Below, in pieces: positions 35,843 to 45,595 of a stretch of DNA of 64,000 nt. The stretch comes from Delphinus delphis (Eukaryota > Chordata > Mammalia > Artiodactyla > Delphinidae), in contig NC_082690.1 in the NCBI RefSeq assembly GCF_949987515.2, positions 107,878,400 through 107,942,399 of the forward strand, given 5' to 3'. Under the pieces are notes generated by a model. It did no database searches. It was not told where the DNA came from and saw only the letters and a program-made list of their open reading frames with translations. The position numbers were made by a program, and so were the translations under genes. The first letter of the stretch is position 1, and every line of letters starts with the position of its first letter.

Positions 35843-35956
35843 CTTTTCCATGTTGTGCCAGCTGGTGATGGGATATTTCAGGTTGAGTTTCCCTCGATTT
35901 TTCTGAACTTCATTTCCGATGAACCAGTCTTCTTCTTCCTTTCCCACCAACAGCTT
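35843..35956 (-). pseudogene. Actin-family exon 2 (residues 42-84), divergent
   Basis: On the minus strand this 114-base block is open in one frame and is bounded by a TTTCAG acceptor and an AAG|GTAGGC donor, both phase 0. It encodes 38 residues that align without gaps to actin positions 42-71 (conserved V45, G46, D51, G55, E57, Q59, R62, G63, L65, L67, K68, Y69, P70, I71) and then to W79, M82, E83 and K84. Five codons equal to His73-Thr77 are missing in frame. The D-loop methionines 44 and 47 are Leu and Lys. The exon ends fall at the classical actin intron positions 41/42 and 84/85, so this is a gene copy and not a retrocopy. It pairs with exon 1 at 41365, across a 5.4-kb intron. Further exons should lie below 35843, but I could not find them. 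Functional actin-like gene versus pseudogene is unresolved. The gap and the missing exon-1 donor favour decay. Confidence 0.72.
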
Positions 35957-37735
35957 CTGAAAGACATAGGCCAGGCCAGATCTGCCCTCAGGAGCAACTC
36001 GCCTCACTGGGTTCTCGTGTGTCAGTGCACAGTGAATGGCGGGGAACCCCGACGTGCCACTGGGGATGGCTCTGGGTCACAGCACCGCCATCGATGGCCT
36101 TCTCAGACCCGTGCACTGTGTCAAAATGCCACTAAGGGGTTTCAGCAAATGACCTGCAGGGAAGAAGTGTACCCGAGGAACCCCTGCTGGGACACGCTGT
36201 TGCCCACTTTGTAGGTGAGGACACTAAGGCCACAAAGAGGGAGGCGGGGGAGGAAAGAACCATGGGGTGAGGGACACACTGGCTTCTACATTTGCTTTGG
36301 AAAGTGAGTGGGGGAAAGCGTGCGATTTAAGTTAATTTCTGTTATTTTTTAGGAAGATAAATCTATCTACTTTCATGCGGATTAAACCGTTCGTTCTATC
36401 ATTCGGAAACGATCTGAGAGTCGGCTGTGTGTTAATCTGGGTCCACCAAGAACCAGACACCAAGAGATGAAAGGTATGAGGATTTTATTAGGGAGCACGC
36501 CAGACAAGGCGAGGAGAGACACTGGGCCGTTGTGCAGGTTTGAGGCTCGGTGCAGGACGGAGGGCTGGGTGGGTGCTCTGGGGCACCGCGCCTGCGGCGG
36601 TGAAGAAGAAGCAGGGTCATCCTGGTTCGACATGGACGGTGCTCAGGTCTGCCGACCGCTCTGGTTACAGTGGGCGGGGTGACTCCGAGCTGAGCCTCGT
36701 CCTGCCTCTCTGTAGCTGCAGGTCCCCCACGAGGGGTCTCACTGCCAACCTGCTGCTACACCGAAGTGCCCAGGAGGAGTCATGGCGCTTGGATGGAAAT
36801 GAGTCCACGCAGAGCATCCTGTTACATGCCGACCCCTCTTGGAGACAGACACTTCCTTCCTGCCACCCAGGGGCTTGCCCGAAGCCTGGGAGGATGCAGG
36901 CGAGGTGTCTCACGGAAAACAAAGACAGACGGCCCGGTCGGCTGCGGTCCTGATAGATGGTTTGCTGCCTGATCATTCGTCTCGGTCACACGTTGCTACT
37001 TCGGTGAGGAATTTGGGGTTTTTTTGCTGTGATCTTATGCTTCCCCAGGTATGTAACCTACTTTATATACACTCCGTTTCCTATTGTGCCTCTTTGTAGA
37101 GATAACAAGTATTTTTTCCTCCCCTGTGGCTGTGGAATATTTTCCATGGGGCAACGTTAAGTTGTTATTTGGAATTTTTTGGTTTTTTTTTTTTTTACTT
37201 TTTGTAGTATTTAGTTTGTTTTTTTTTACATTATTTTTCAATATTCTAAACCATAATGGAAAAGAATGCAACTTTAAGTTTTGACCTTGCAGGACAAATT
37301 ATTATACGTGTCGGGGCAAGAGATGTGCCACACCAGGGATTTCAAACAGAGGGATTGAATACAAGGAGGTGGTCACACAGCATCAGGGGTTCGAAAGCAC
37401 AAACGGGGCAGAGAGTAGAACCACCCGACACTGCTTGGCTGCAGGGAGAACCGGGCAGTGGGTTTGCAAAACAAGGGCTCAGAGGAGGCCCCACAGGGCT
37501 GGGAGGGGCTCTGCCCTGCCATTCTTTCATGGCCACTGGGCGCTGTGTGGATGGAGCCGGAGGATGCAGGAAATCGCTGTTGCTGGCGGGAGGCTGAACG
37601 GGGCAGGAGAACGGGAAGACTGTCCCCTCCCGCCGCCTTCTATTTGCAGAACCTCTCAGGGAGCAGTAGCTAGAGGAGCCCCAGTCCCGGCATGGGCACC
37701 GCAGAGCAGAGCAGAGGCAGAAACCAGCTGCAGCG
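35957..37735. other. Actin-like intron 1, distal part; no other gene recognised
   Basis: This covers 1.8 kb of the presumed intron. It contains T-runs near 37180 and unclassified repeat-like stretches (36470-36720 and 37300-37735). The 195-codon plus frame at 35627-36214 is the antisense of exon 2 and is rejected as a gene. Confidence 0.4.
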
Positions 37736-38072
37736 TGTTGACTGGTGGCCCCCAAGGTAGGTCCACGGGCCGCCCCCAGAACCTGTGTTGGTGTGACCTT
37801 ATTTGGAAATAGGGTCTTTGCAGATGGGATTCATTTAGGGATCTGGAGATGAGATCATGCTGGATTTAGGGTGGGCCTGAGATCCAATGACAAGTGTCCT
37901 TATGAGAGAGAAGGGAGGGGAGATTTGGGACAGAGAAGGGAATAGGGGAGAGAGAAGCCCCGTGATGATGGAGACAGACCAGGCCCACGAATGCCTGCAC
38001 CCACCAGAAGCTGGTAGAGGCCGGGGAAGATCCTCCCCTGGACCCTCAGAGCGTGTGGCCCTGAAACACCGC
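37736..38072 (+). mobile_element. Probable MaLR LTR, left part
   Basis: It starts near TGTTGACTGGTGGCCCCC and includes 'gtgaccttatttggaaatagggtctttgcagatggg', 'ggtgggcctgagatccaatgac' and 'ccaccagaagctggtagagg'. It is interrupted at about 38073 by a younger LTR and resumes at 38528. The family name is from memory. Confidence 0.6.
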
Positions 38073-38529
38073 AGATGAAGAAGGTCGCCTGTCATATCAG
38101 TAAACAAAGGGTGTCGCGGCCATCAAGCCGTCAGTCACTGCAGCCGCCCGACTGTGCACCCCGAGGGTGGAGAAAAGCGGAATACTGGCCCGAGATAGCT
38201 GAGGTGCACATCAAAGGAACGATTCCAGTGAGCCTAGACGCTTGCATCTTCCCATACATAGAAAAGCGCTAAATTCGTTCATTTGAGATATGTGTTTTTC
38301 CTTAATTAGCAATAATCTTTTGACATACCGACGACCTGGTGTTTGTTGCGAAACCCCTATATATCCTGGCTTCTCCCCTGCCTCTTCAGAGCAGTTCTTC
38401 AGAGCTGTCTGAGAGCCTGTCTTCCGGGCTCGAGTCCTCAGCAAGTCTGCCAAGTAAAACATATTTCTCAGCTTTTAGCCTGTGCGGGGTTTTTTTGTTT
38501 GTTTGTTTGTTTATTTTTTTCAGTTGACG
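38073..38529 (+). mobile_element. Solo ERV-type LTR nested in a MaLR LTR
   Basis: A single-copy LTR-like unit of about 450 bases with a TATA-like CTATATATCC at 38357-38366, an AAGTAAAAC polyadenylation-like signal at 38452-38460, and a T-rich end. ACACC occurs on both sides, and the host repeat continues on the right ('acaccttgattctggacttgg'). No internal retroviral sequence is present, so it is a solo LTR. The exact ends are uncertain by about 10 bases. Confidence 0.65.
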
Positions 38530-38640
38530 ACACCTTGATTCTGGACTTGGGGCTCCAGAACCGGGAGAGTCTAAATGTCTGTTGTTTCACCACCAGGACA
38601 GCAGCCCTTGGTCACGGCCGCCCCAGGGCACTAACCCAGC
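38530..38640 (+). mobile_element. Probable MaLR LTR, right part
   Basis: 'accttgattctggacttggggctccagaacc', 'taaatgtctgttgtttcacc' and 'gcactaaccca' are the 3' end of the LTR begun at 37736. Confidence 0.6.
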
Positions 38641-39189
38641 AGCAGTTACAACAGGGGAAGTATAAGCCCCCCACTGCCTGCCCCCTGCCCCCCAATTTAT
38701 TCTCACTCCCCCTCTCCAAACTACTGAGTAGTTAAACCCCTAAAAGTGGGGTGGGAGAGGTGGGAAGTAAATGCATTCTGTCCTGTTAGTGGGGAATTAT
38801 TCAGAGAGAATTCGGTTTCTGAGAGAGCAGATAGCAGACGAGGCTCAGAGACCGCGAAGCTTTGGGAGGAAGGATCGAGGGGCGGCCAGATGCAGCGGGG
38901 CATGCGCAGGGGCTTTCAGAACGTCCCGCTCCCCCTGCTGCAGTGGCTGGCAGCTGTCCCGGTGGATACAGCTCAGTCTATAGCTGTGCGTCGGCAGGGG
39001 CTTGGAGGGGTGTCGAGGCCCCTCTCTCACTCAGCTCAGCCATGGTCAGCAGATGAAGGAAGGTTCTCCAGGCCTTTTCTTATCTCCAGCATTCATGCTG
39101 CTGCAGACTCCAGAGCCTACGGGACTGGAAGCCAGCGGCCACCGCTAGCAACAAGAGCTTCATCTGGGGAGTTTGGGCGGCCCTTCTCG
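38641..39189. other. No recognised feature (within actin-like intron 1)
   Basis: Unique sequence. The 150-codon plus frame at 38746-39198 overlaps shorter frames in other registers and has no domain. Confidence 0.35.
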
Positions 39190-39484
39190 GAAGTCTAACG
39201 GCTCAGTCTCCAAGGAAATTAACACACCCAACTGTTCTCCTGGGTGTGCAAACACTGGTCTAAGTGTTGCTGAGAAGGTGAGATTAACATTGACATCAGT
39301 CAACTTTGAGTAAAGGGGATCGCCCTCCACCATGTGGGTGGGCCTCAGCCAATCAATTGAAGGCTTTCAGAGAAAGGACGGAGGTCCCCCAAGAGGAAGG
39401 AATTCTGCTCCCGGTCAGTCGTGGGACTCAAGACAGCAGCACCACCTCCTCCCGAGGTCCCCAGCCTGCCAGCCCACACTGAGG
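39190..39484 (+). mobile_element. Unclassified old interspersed repeat
   Basis: 'ttaacattgacatcagtcaactttgagtaaaggggatcgccctcc' followed by 'gtgggtgggcctcagccaatcaattgaaggc' is a common old mammalian repeat pattern. I cannot assign the family. It is cut at its right end by a SINE. Confidence 0.45.
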
Positions 39485-39681
39485 ATTTTGCGGTATGCAG
39501 GACTTTCATTGTTGTGGTCTCTCCCGTTGCGGAGCACAGGCTCCAGACGCGCAGGCTCAGCGGCCATGGCTCACGGGCCCAGCCGCTCCGCGGCATGTGG
39601 GATTTTCCCGGACCGGGGCACGAACCCGTGTCCCCTGCATCGGCAGGCGGACTCTCAACCACTGCGCCACCAGGGAAGCCC
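39485..39681 (-). mobile_element. CHR-type SINE lacking its poly-A tail, minus strand
   Basis: Antisense SINE body from 'ttttgcggtatgcaggactttc' to CACCAGGGAAGCCC. Only four T precede it and there is no visible target duplication, so the tail end was eroded or the copy arose by an atypical route. Confidence 0.9.
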
Positions 39682-39762
39682 TTGCGTTTCTTGATTACAG
39701 GAAATAGGCTTCATTCGGCCTCCATGACCTTCCCTGAGTTCCAACAAGCAGGTTCAACCAGT

Positions 39763-40215
39763 TGTTAATTAGGGAAGGGAGTGGATGCAGAGACAAGGGA
39801 GAAGCAGTTAGGAGAAACAATAGCGCAGCCTCGGGTCAGGGTCCTGGTTCCCCATCAAGGGATACAAACAACAATATCTTTGAGCTGTTCTGCAGATACT
39901 GAAGCCCCCTCCAGGTGGGAGAAGTTAACTGCCTGCTGCCCACCAGCACACAGACCCCAGACCAGTTGGAACCAGAAGGTTGATGATGCCTTCCCGACTA
40001 CCTCACCACCAACCAATCAGAAGAATGTCCGTGAGCTGACCACGCCCTCTTTGAACCATCGCTATAAAACTCCTCACTACCCCCTCCAGGGTGGGACACA
40101 CAGCCTTGAGGGCATTAGCCCGCTGTGGTCTCCTTTGCCTGGCAAAGCAATGAAGTGAATCTTTTCTACTTTACCGCAAACTCTGTCTCTGAGAATCAAT
40201 TCAGTGTCGGGGTAC
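39763..40215 (+). mobile_element. Second solo LTR-like element
   Basis: Promoter- and LTR-like landmarks occur in order: CCAATCAG at 40013-40020, GCTATAAAAC at 40061-40070, a GC/CT-rich leader and an end near 'tcagtgtcggggtaca' at 40215. It is unrelated by eye to the LTR at 38073. The 5' boundary is uncertain and may lie before 39763. No internal viral genes are present. Confidence 0.5.
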
Positions 40216-40239
40216 AGAGGCTGCATTAGGCTTCAATTT

Positions 40240-40385
40240 CTCGAGGTCGCTGTAGTCGGCTGAGTGGTGTCCCCAGAAGATGTGTCCACTCGGAACCCGT
40301 GAGTGTGACCTTATTTGGAAAAAGGCTGTTTTCAGATGTAATTAAGGTAAGGATCTCAAGATGAGATCACCCCGATTTCCCAGGA
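40240..40385 (+). mobile_element. Probable MaLR LTR fragment
   Basis: 'gtgtgaccttatttggaaaaaggctgttttcagatgtaattaaggtaaggatctcaagatgagatcaccc' matches the family seen at 37736. Confidence 0.55.
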
Positions 40386-40510
40386 GGTAATGGTTAGAAA
40401 CTTCCTACTGGCCAGAAACTGTGTTAATCATACATTCACCATCTTGTTTAACCTTCAGGCCAAATGTATGTGTGTATATACTTTTGTTAACCCTGTTACG
40501 TGACAGAGAA
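40386..40510 (-). mobile_element. MIR SINE fragment
   Basis: 'ctactggccagaaactgtgttaatcatacattcaccatcttgtttaaccttcagg' is a weak antisense MIR-like block. Confidence 0.4.
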
Positions 40511-40539
40511 ATCTGTCACCACACGTGCCGTGTGGTCCC

Positions 40540-40790
40540 ACTTAGGTGAGGTCCTTAGAGGAGTTCAATCCATAGAGACAGAAAGTAGGCGGTGGGACCA
40601 GGGCTGGGGAAGGGAGATGGGGAGTGAGTGTTTCATGGGGACAGAGTGTCCATTTGGGAAGATGAAAATTTTCTGGAGGTGGATGGGGGTGACGGTTGCA
40701 CAATGACTTAATGCCATTGAATTGCATGCTTAAAAAAAGTTCAAATGGTAACTTTCATGTTATATATATTTTTTATCACAATAAAAAACC
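40540..40790 (+). mobile_element. Old L1 3' end
   Basis: 'ggtggatgggggtgacggttgcacaatgac', 'ttaaaaaaagttcaaatggtaactttcatg' and a final 'tttttatcacaataaaaaa' give the 3' end of an old L1. Confidence 0.8.
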
Positions 40791-41104
40791 CTGAATTTCT
40801 AAATTCTCTTGAAGAGCAGGAAAATCTGGCAATACTGGGCCTGCTTTCTTGCATGTCAACAGGCAGCAAAGATGCCCTTTCAGGCAGAGCCTTGGCCTCA
40901 GTCCCCACCCATCCCTATTGTCCTCCTGTCATGGAGGCTGAGTGTCAGTTGTCACCTAGTACTAGTGGACTGACGTTTTTCCTAAAGGTGGAGAACTCCT
41001 TCCCCTCTCAGAAGTGGGAAAATCAAACAGTAAATAGATGGGCATGATTATTTTTGACAACTGTCTGCTCTTCTATCATATGTAATCGGCCTGTTCTTTC
41101 TAAG
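40791..41104. other. No recognised feature
   Basis: Unique sequence in the presumed intron 1 of the actin-like locus. Confidence 0.3.
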
Positions 41105-41276
41105 TCTGTGGTTCTCAAAGTGTGGCCCCGGGCCAGCAGCCTCTGCATCCCCTGAGAAGTGGCGGGAAGTACAAACCCTGAGCCTCTCCCCTAGACCCGC
41201 TGAAGCAGAAGCTCTGGGCGGGCCTGGCCCCCTGCCTTTTGCCAAGCCAAGCGCCCCGTGAGTCTGATGCACGTTC
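41105..41276 (+). mobile_element. MER5A DNA transposon
   Basis: 'ctgtggttctcaaagtgtggccccgggcc', 'agacccgctgaagcagaagctctggg' and 'gtgagtctgatgcacg' are MER5A blocks in order. It sits about 90 bases beyond the actin-like exon 1 on its 3' side. Confidence 0.85.
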
Positions 41277-41364
41277 GCCACAGCCACCCTGCTCTACGGA
41301 CCTGACGTGGCCGGCCTGTGTGGGGGAGGAGCTGCGGCCCCCAGGGAGGACACCCGGCACTCCC

Positions 41365-41478
41365 ATCCTGACAAAGTTTCCCGAGGACGGTTGGGAACAC
41401 AGCCAGGGGCGCTTCGGTCCCCGCGAAGCCCACCTTGCTGACGCCCAAGCCGCAGTCGCAGATGAGGGGCACATTCAT
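41365..41478 (-). pseudogene. Actin-family exon 1 (residues 4-41), divergent
   Basis: The ATG at 41478 opens 38 codons that align without gaps to actin residues 4-41: D11, G13, G15, K18, G20, F21, A22, G23, A26, P27, A29, V30, F31, P32 and G36 are kept. An in-frame TAG lies six codons upstream, which supports this start. Upstream, CCCTGCAG at about 41501 could be a leader-exon acceptor. Loop 1, which binds the nucleotide phosphates, is altered: N12 is Cys and S14 is Leu. Similarity stops exactly at position 41, where actins have an intron, but the next bases are GGGAGT where a GTGAGT-type donor is expected. Exon 2 lies at 35843-35956 on the same strand in compatible phase. The locus is an actin-like paralog, expressed form or pseudogene unknown. 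I cannot name the ortholog. Confidence 0.7.
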
Positions 41479-42464
41479 TGTGCTGCACGTGACCTAGATG
41501 TGGCTGCAGGGAGAGACAGAAGATGCGGTTATTTGTGCCATTCGCAAGGCTCTCACCTGCGGGGTAGGTGAGGTGCCAGGTACGATCTTGGCTCCGCGCA
41601 CCCAGAGCTGGGCACGCCTGGGGGGCGAGCCACCATCTGGCTGCTCTGGGCAGTTTGCTGGCGCGGCCAGGCTCTCAGATGACCACCTACATGTGGCTGC
41701 ACTGGGCTAAGGCTTTTTCTCCTACCTGGTGTGGCCCGTGACTTGCTTCACTGGGGTCCCCTGAAGCAGCCCCTTCACCATTCACCCAGCCGGGGACTTT
41801 GGGCAGGGGGACCCTGGTAGGCACCGTGGTCTTGGTGGTCTGCCTGCTGGTGTCCTGGCCAGGCCCCCAAGTTCAGCACCCATACTGCCTCTCCCGGGAG
41901 ACCTCTCCCACCTCCCGGCCCAGGGTCGAGATGAATCCCCCCCTCCACTTGGCTTCTAGACAACTTCTTCCACGTTTTTACAAGTTTGGAAAACATGAGA
42001 AAGTATAAAGAAGGAAATCCCTATCTCCCAGAGTCCTACCACCCACCACTGCCCTGTTCTATTTTGATATTTGTTTCAACTTTGCTTGTATACATGATTA
42101 AAAAAAATTAATTACCCTCAAAATAAATGAATCCATTTTCCCTTTTGAATATTGCATTTTAACTAAACCTTTACTGTAACAAATGTTTTTTTCATTTTGA
42201 AAGTGATTTTAATTCTTTTCCAGTTAAAGACAACATGTTCACTAGAGAAAAGTATGGGGGGACATAAAAGTCTCCCCAAATCCTACTAGTCATAGACAGC
42301 CTTTGTTAACAGTGGGCATCTACCCTTTCGACTCCTACATATAGCATAGAGGTCACTGGGGTCATTTTCTGTCTGGTGCCTTGTGAACAGCCATGTGCGG
42401 TACGATTCCCGGGGGCAGTGGTATGTGGTGTAGCTATGTGTTTATCGTGTGCATGCATTGCGTA
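41479..42464. other. 5' flank of the actin-like exon 1; no gene recognised
   Basis: 41480-41720 is GC-rich and could hold a promoter or leader exon on the minus strand, but no element is clear enough to call. 42000-42460 is AT-rich and probably an old unclassified repeat that continues after the L1 at about 43095. Confidence 0.35.
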
Positions 42465-43072
42465 GGAAATATCATATATATTTATGCACCCAAATGTTCT
42501 GCAGCGCTATTTACAATAGCCAAGACATGGAAGCAACTTAAATGTCCATCAACAGATGAATGGATAAAGAAGATGTGAGATATATATATATATAATGAAA
42601 TATTACTCAGCCATAAAAAAGAATGAAATAATGCCATTTGCAGCAACATGGATGGATCTGGAGAGTATCATACTAAGTGAGGTCAGACAGAAAGACAAAT
42701 AACGTATGATAACTCATATATGGAATCTAAAAAAAGATACAAATGAACTTATTTACAAAACAGAAACAGACCCACAGACTTAGAAAACAAACTTATGGTT
42801 ACCAAAGGAGAAGTGGGGGGAGGGATAAAAAGGGAGTTTGGAACTGACATATACACACTAGTATATTTAAGATAGATAACCAACAAGGACCTACTGTATA
42901 GCACAGGGAACTCTGCTCAATATTCTGTAATAACCTAAATGGGAAATAAATTTTAAAAAGAATAGATACATGTATATGTATAGCTGAATCACTTTGCTGT
43001 ACACCTGAAACTAACACAACATTGTTAATCAACTCTACTCCAATATAAAATAAAAATTAAAAAATAAAATAT
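42465..43072 (+). mobile_element. 5'-truncated L1
   Basis: Sense L1 ORF2 end and 3' UTR: 'tacaatagccaagacatggaagcaac', 'gccatttgcagcaacatggatgg', 'tgtacacctgaaactaacacaac' and 'tctactccaatataaaataaaaat'. The A-rich tail is at about 43045-43072. Confidence 0.93.
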
Positions 43073-43339
43073 TACGTATATGTAAAATATTGTCTATATC
43101 TATAGCTATTACCTGCTCATCCCTTTAACTGACCGCTATCGTGGAAGGTTTAGACCCAATCTTTCTGGTTTTTATAAATAACCTTGTGATGAGCCTCCTT
43201 ATTCCTCTTGCTTTGTCCTGAACCCTGGACCAACTCTTGATCCTGTACGTCCTTAGAATGACCGGTGGGAAGACCAAGAATTTTGAAAGGCTCCATAAAC
43301 ATGTTGGCAAATTGCCGTCCAGAAACATCGGCTGATTTG
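43073..43339. other. Probable old repeat remnant
   Basis: 'tttttataaataaccttgtgatgagcc' looks like the continuation of an unclassified old repeat that the L1 at 42465 interrupted. Confidence 0.3.
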
Positions 43340-43480
43340 CTGCTGCCACGTCGAGGCCCGTTCCACCCCGTCCACCACCTCCACCTGCCCCGGTCTCCCT
43401 GACGGGTCACGAGCTCCTCCGGGCAGAGCTCACGTCTGCGCCCAAGCACCTGTCGCTCCACCGGATGCCCAGCTACTGTT
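43340..43480 (+). mobile_element. Possible L2 fragment
   Basis: A weak L2-like order ('gctcctccgggcagagctcacgtctgcgcccaagcacctg', then 'ttgttgatttgc'). Confidence 0.3.
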
Positions 43481-43585
43481 TGTTGATTTGCTTTGGAATT
43501 CTGGTCTGTCCTTTACGGAGGACTTTGGGCATTTTCGTGGGTGTCCTGTATGTCTGGTTGCTGGCTGCGTATCTTCATGTAGCTT

Positions 43586-43878
43586 CTTTTTTCTTTAATA
43601 AATTTATTTATTTGGCTGCGTTGGGTCTTCGTTGCTGCACGAAGGCTTTCTGTAGTTGCGGCGAGCGCGGGCTACTCTTTGTTGTGGAGCGCGGGCTTCT
43701 CACTGCGATGGCTTCTCTTGTTTGCGGAGCGCGGGCTCTAGGCACGCGGGCATCAGTAGCTGTGGCGCACGGGCTTCGTTGCTCTGCGGCATGTGGGATC
43801 TTCCCAGACCAGGGCTCGAACCCGTGGTCCCCTGCATTGGCAGGCGGATTCTTAACCACTGTGCCACCAGGGAAGCCC
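43586..43878 (-). mobile_element. Long CHR-type SINE, minus strand
   Basis: 'aataaatttatttatttggctgcgttgggtcttcgttgctgc' leads into a GCGCGGGCT-rich body and the antisense head 'ctgtgccaccagggaagcccc'. This is the same long subtype as the copy at 33887. Confidence 0.93.
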
Positions 43879-44569
43879 CTTTCCTTGGTTTTCTAAAAAT
43901 CATCTGATGCTGCCTTCCATGTCCATTTACTCAGCAAAAGGAGGAAAATTAGGCCACGAGTGATTGCGCAGCTCTTTCCAAGCCTGAACGTTTTCATCTA
44001 GGTGTCTTGAGTGGAATATAACTGGTTCAGAGCAGGGAGGGGATTTGCCTCCAACGGGCTGACTCCCAGAGCTTGCCGGTCACTGGAAAGGAGGGCAGGG
44101 CCGCTGGGCCCAGAATGCAACATTCCACGAAGGGGTGTTTTCCTGCTCTGCTCCAAATCCTTATGGAGCTGGGACTCCCTTGTAAGTCCAAATAGTCATA
44201 TCAACACACAGAAACAGAAGTCTAAGGGAGGGTGTGATGGAAATGGGAAGGGAAACGTTCAGCTTACCCACAGGATGGACATGCAAAAGGAAGGGGAAGA
44301 CTGAATTGCTCCCAAACTTCAGGAAATATACTAAAAGCACACGGCTAGCACCAGTGAGAACTGGAGACAAGAAGGTCCAGAGATGTAAAGGGGGAGCCCA
44401 CCTGTAGCCCAGGTGGCGTCCCTCTGTGGCGTTGCTTCTCATGAAGCCACTGGTATGTGATTGGCAGAGACGGCATCTTCTTGACTCAGTTAGTCTTCTC
44501 CAAGTTCTCTAAGAGCCTTTGCTTCTCTCTTGCCATCAAATCCCCCTTCTTGCGGTTTGGATGACTCTG
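43879..44569. other. No recognised feature
   Basis: Unique sequence without a recognised exon. Confidence 0.3.
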
Positions 44570-44974
44570 GTCCCAGAGGTGATCACGCCACTTGTCAACA
44601 GCGCTGCTATGAACACTCATGTACAGGTTTTTATGTGGACATATATTTTAATGTCTCTCGGGTAGTTGCGGGGTCATATGGTAGCTCTATGATTAAAATT
44701 CTTAAGGGACTGCCAGACTGCACCATCGTCATTTCTATTAGCACCGTTTGAGGGCTCCGGTTTCTGCCCATCCCTAACCACACACCTGTCATTGTCTTTT
44801 TTTACAGTCATCCTAGTGGGTGTGAAGTGACATTTTGTGGTGGTTTTAATTTGTATTTCCCTGATGGTTAAGTATGTTGATCATCTTTTCACGTGCATAT
44901 TTGTATATCTCCCATTCACATACCTTCTTTGGATAAATCTCTCCTCACATAGTCTGCCCAAACAAATTGCTCTG
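44570..44974 (-). mobile_element. Old L1 fragment, first part
   Basis: 'agcgctgctatgaacactcatgtacagg', 'catcctagtgggtgtgaagtgac' and 'tttgtatttccctgatggttaagtatg' are antisense L1. It continues at 45596 after a younger L1. Confidence 0.75.
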
Positions 44975-45062
44975 TTTGCCTTTATTTTTAAATTAATTTT
45001 ATTGAAATACTGTTGATTTACAATGTTGTGTTAATTTCTGCTGTACAGCAAAGTGACTCAGT

Positions 45063-45136
<74 letters not shown>

Positions 45137-45595
45137 CATACTTTTTCATATTCCTTTCCATTCGGGTTTATCACAGGATATTAGACATGGTTCCTTGTGC
45201 TATGCAGTAGGACCTTGTTGTTTATCCATTCTAAATGAAATACCTTGCATCTGCTAGTCCCAAACTCCCAGTCCTTCCCTCCCCTACCCCTCCTCCCCCT
45301 TGGCAACCACAAGTCTGTTCTCTATGTCTGTGAGTCTGCTTCTGTTTCCTAGATAGGTTCATTTGTGTCCTATTTTAGATTCCACATATAAGTGATATCA
45401 TATGATATTTATCTTTCTCTTTCTGACTTACTTCACTTAGTATGATAATCTCCAGTTGCTGCAAAGGGCATTATTTCACTCTTTTTTATGGCTGAGTAAT
45501 ATTCTATTGTGTATGTATTCCATTCCATCGTCTTTATTCATTCATCTGTCAGTGGACACCTAGGCTGCTCCCATGTCTTCTTTGCCTTTATTTTT
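44975..45595 (-). mobile_element. Younger 5'-truncated L1 nested in old L1, with target duplication
   Basis: Antisense L1 3' UTR and ORF2 end: 'ttttattgaaatactgttgatttacaatg', 'ctgctgtacagcaaagtgactcag', 'tggctgagtaatattctattg'. TTTGCCTTTATTTTT flanks it at 44975-44989 and 45581-45595 without mismatch. About 590 bases were inserted. Confidence 0.95.
45064..45134. repeat. (TA)n(GA)n microsatellite inside the L1 3' UTR
   Basis: About ten TA units are followed by about 25 GA units at the position where other L1 copies in this window have only a short TA-rich spacer. The expansion is specific to this copy. Confidence 0.95.

Noticed and set aside
35627..36214. 195-codon plus-strand open frame
   Set aside because: Its middle is the antisense of the actin-like exon 2, and it begins in a MIR. 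The actin homology with splice sites on the minus strand is the better explanation.
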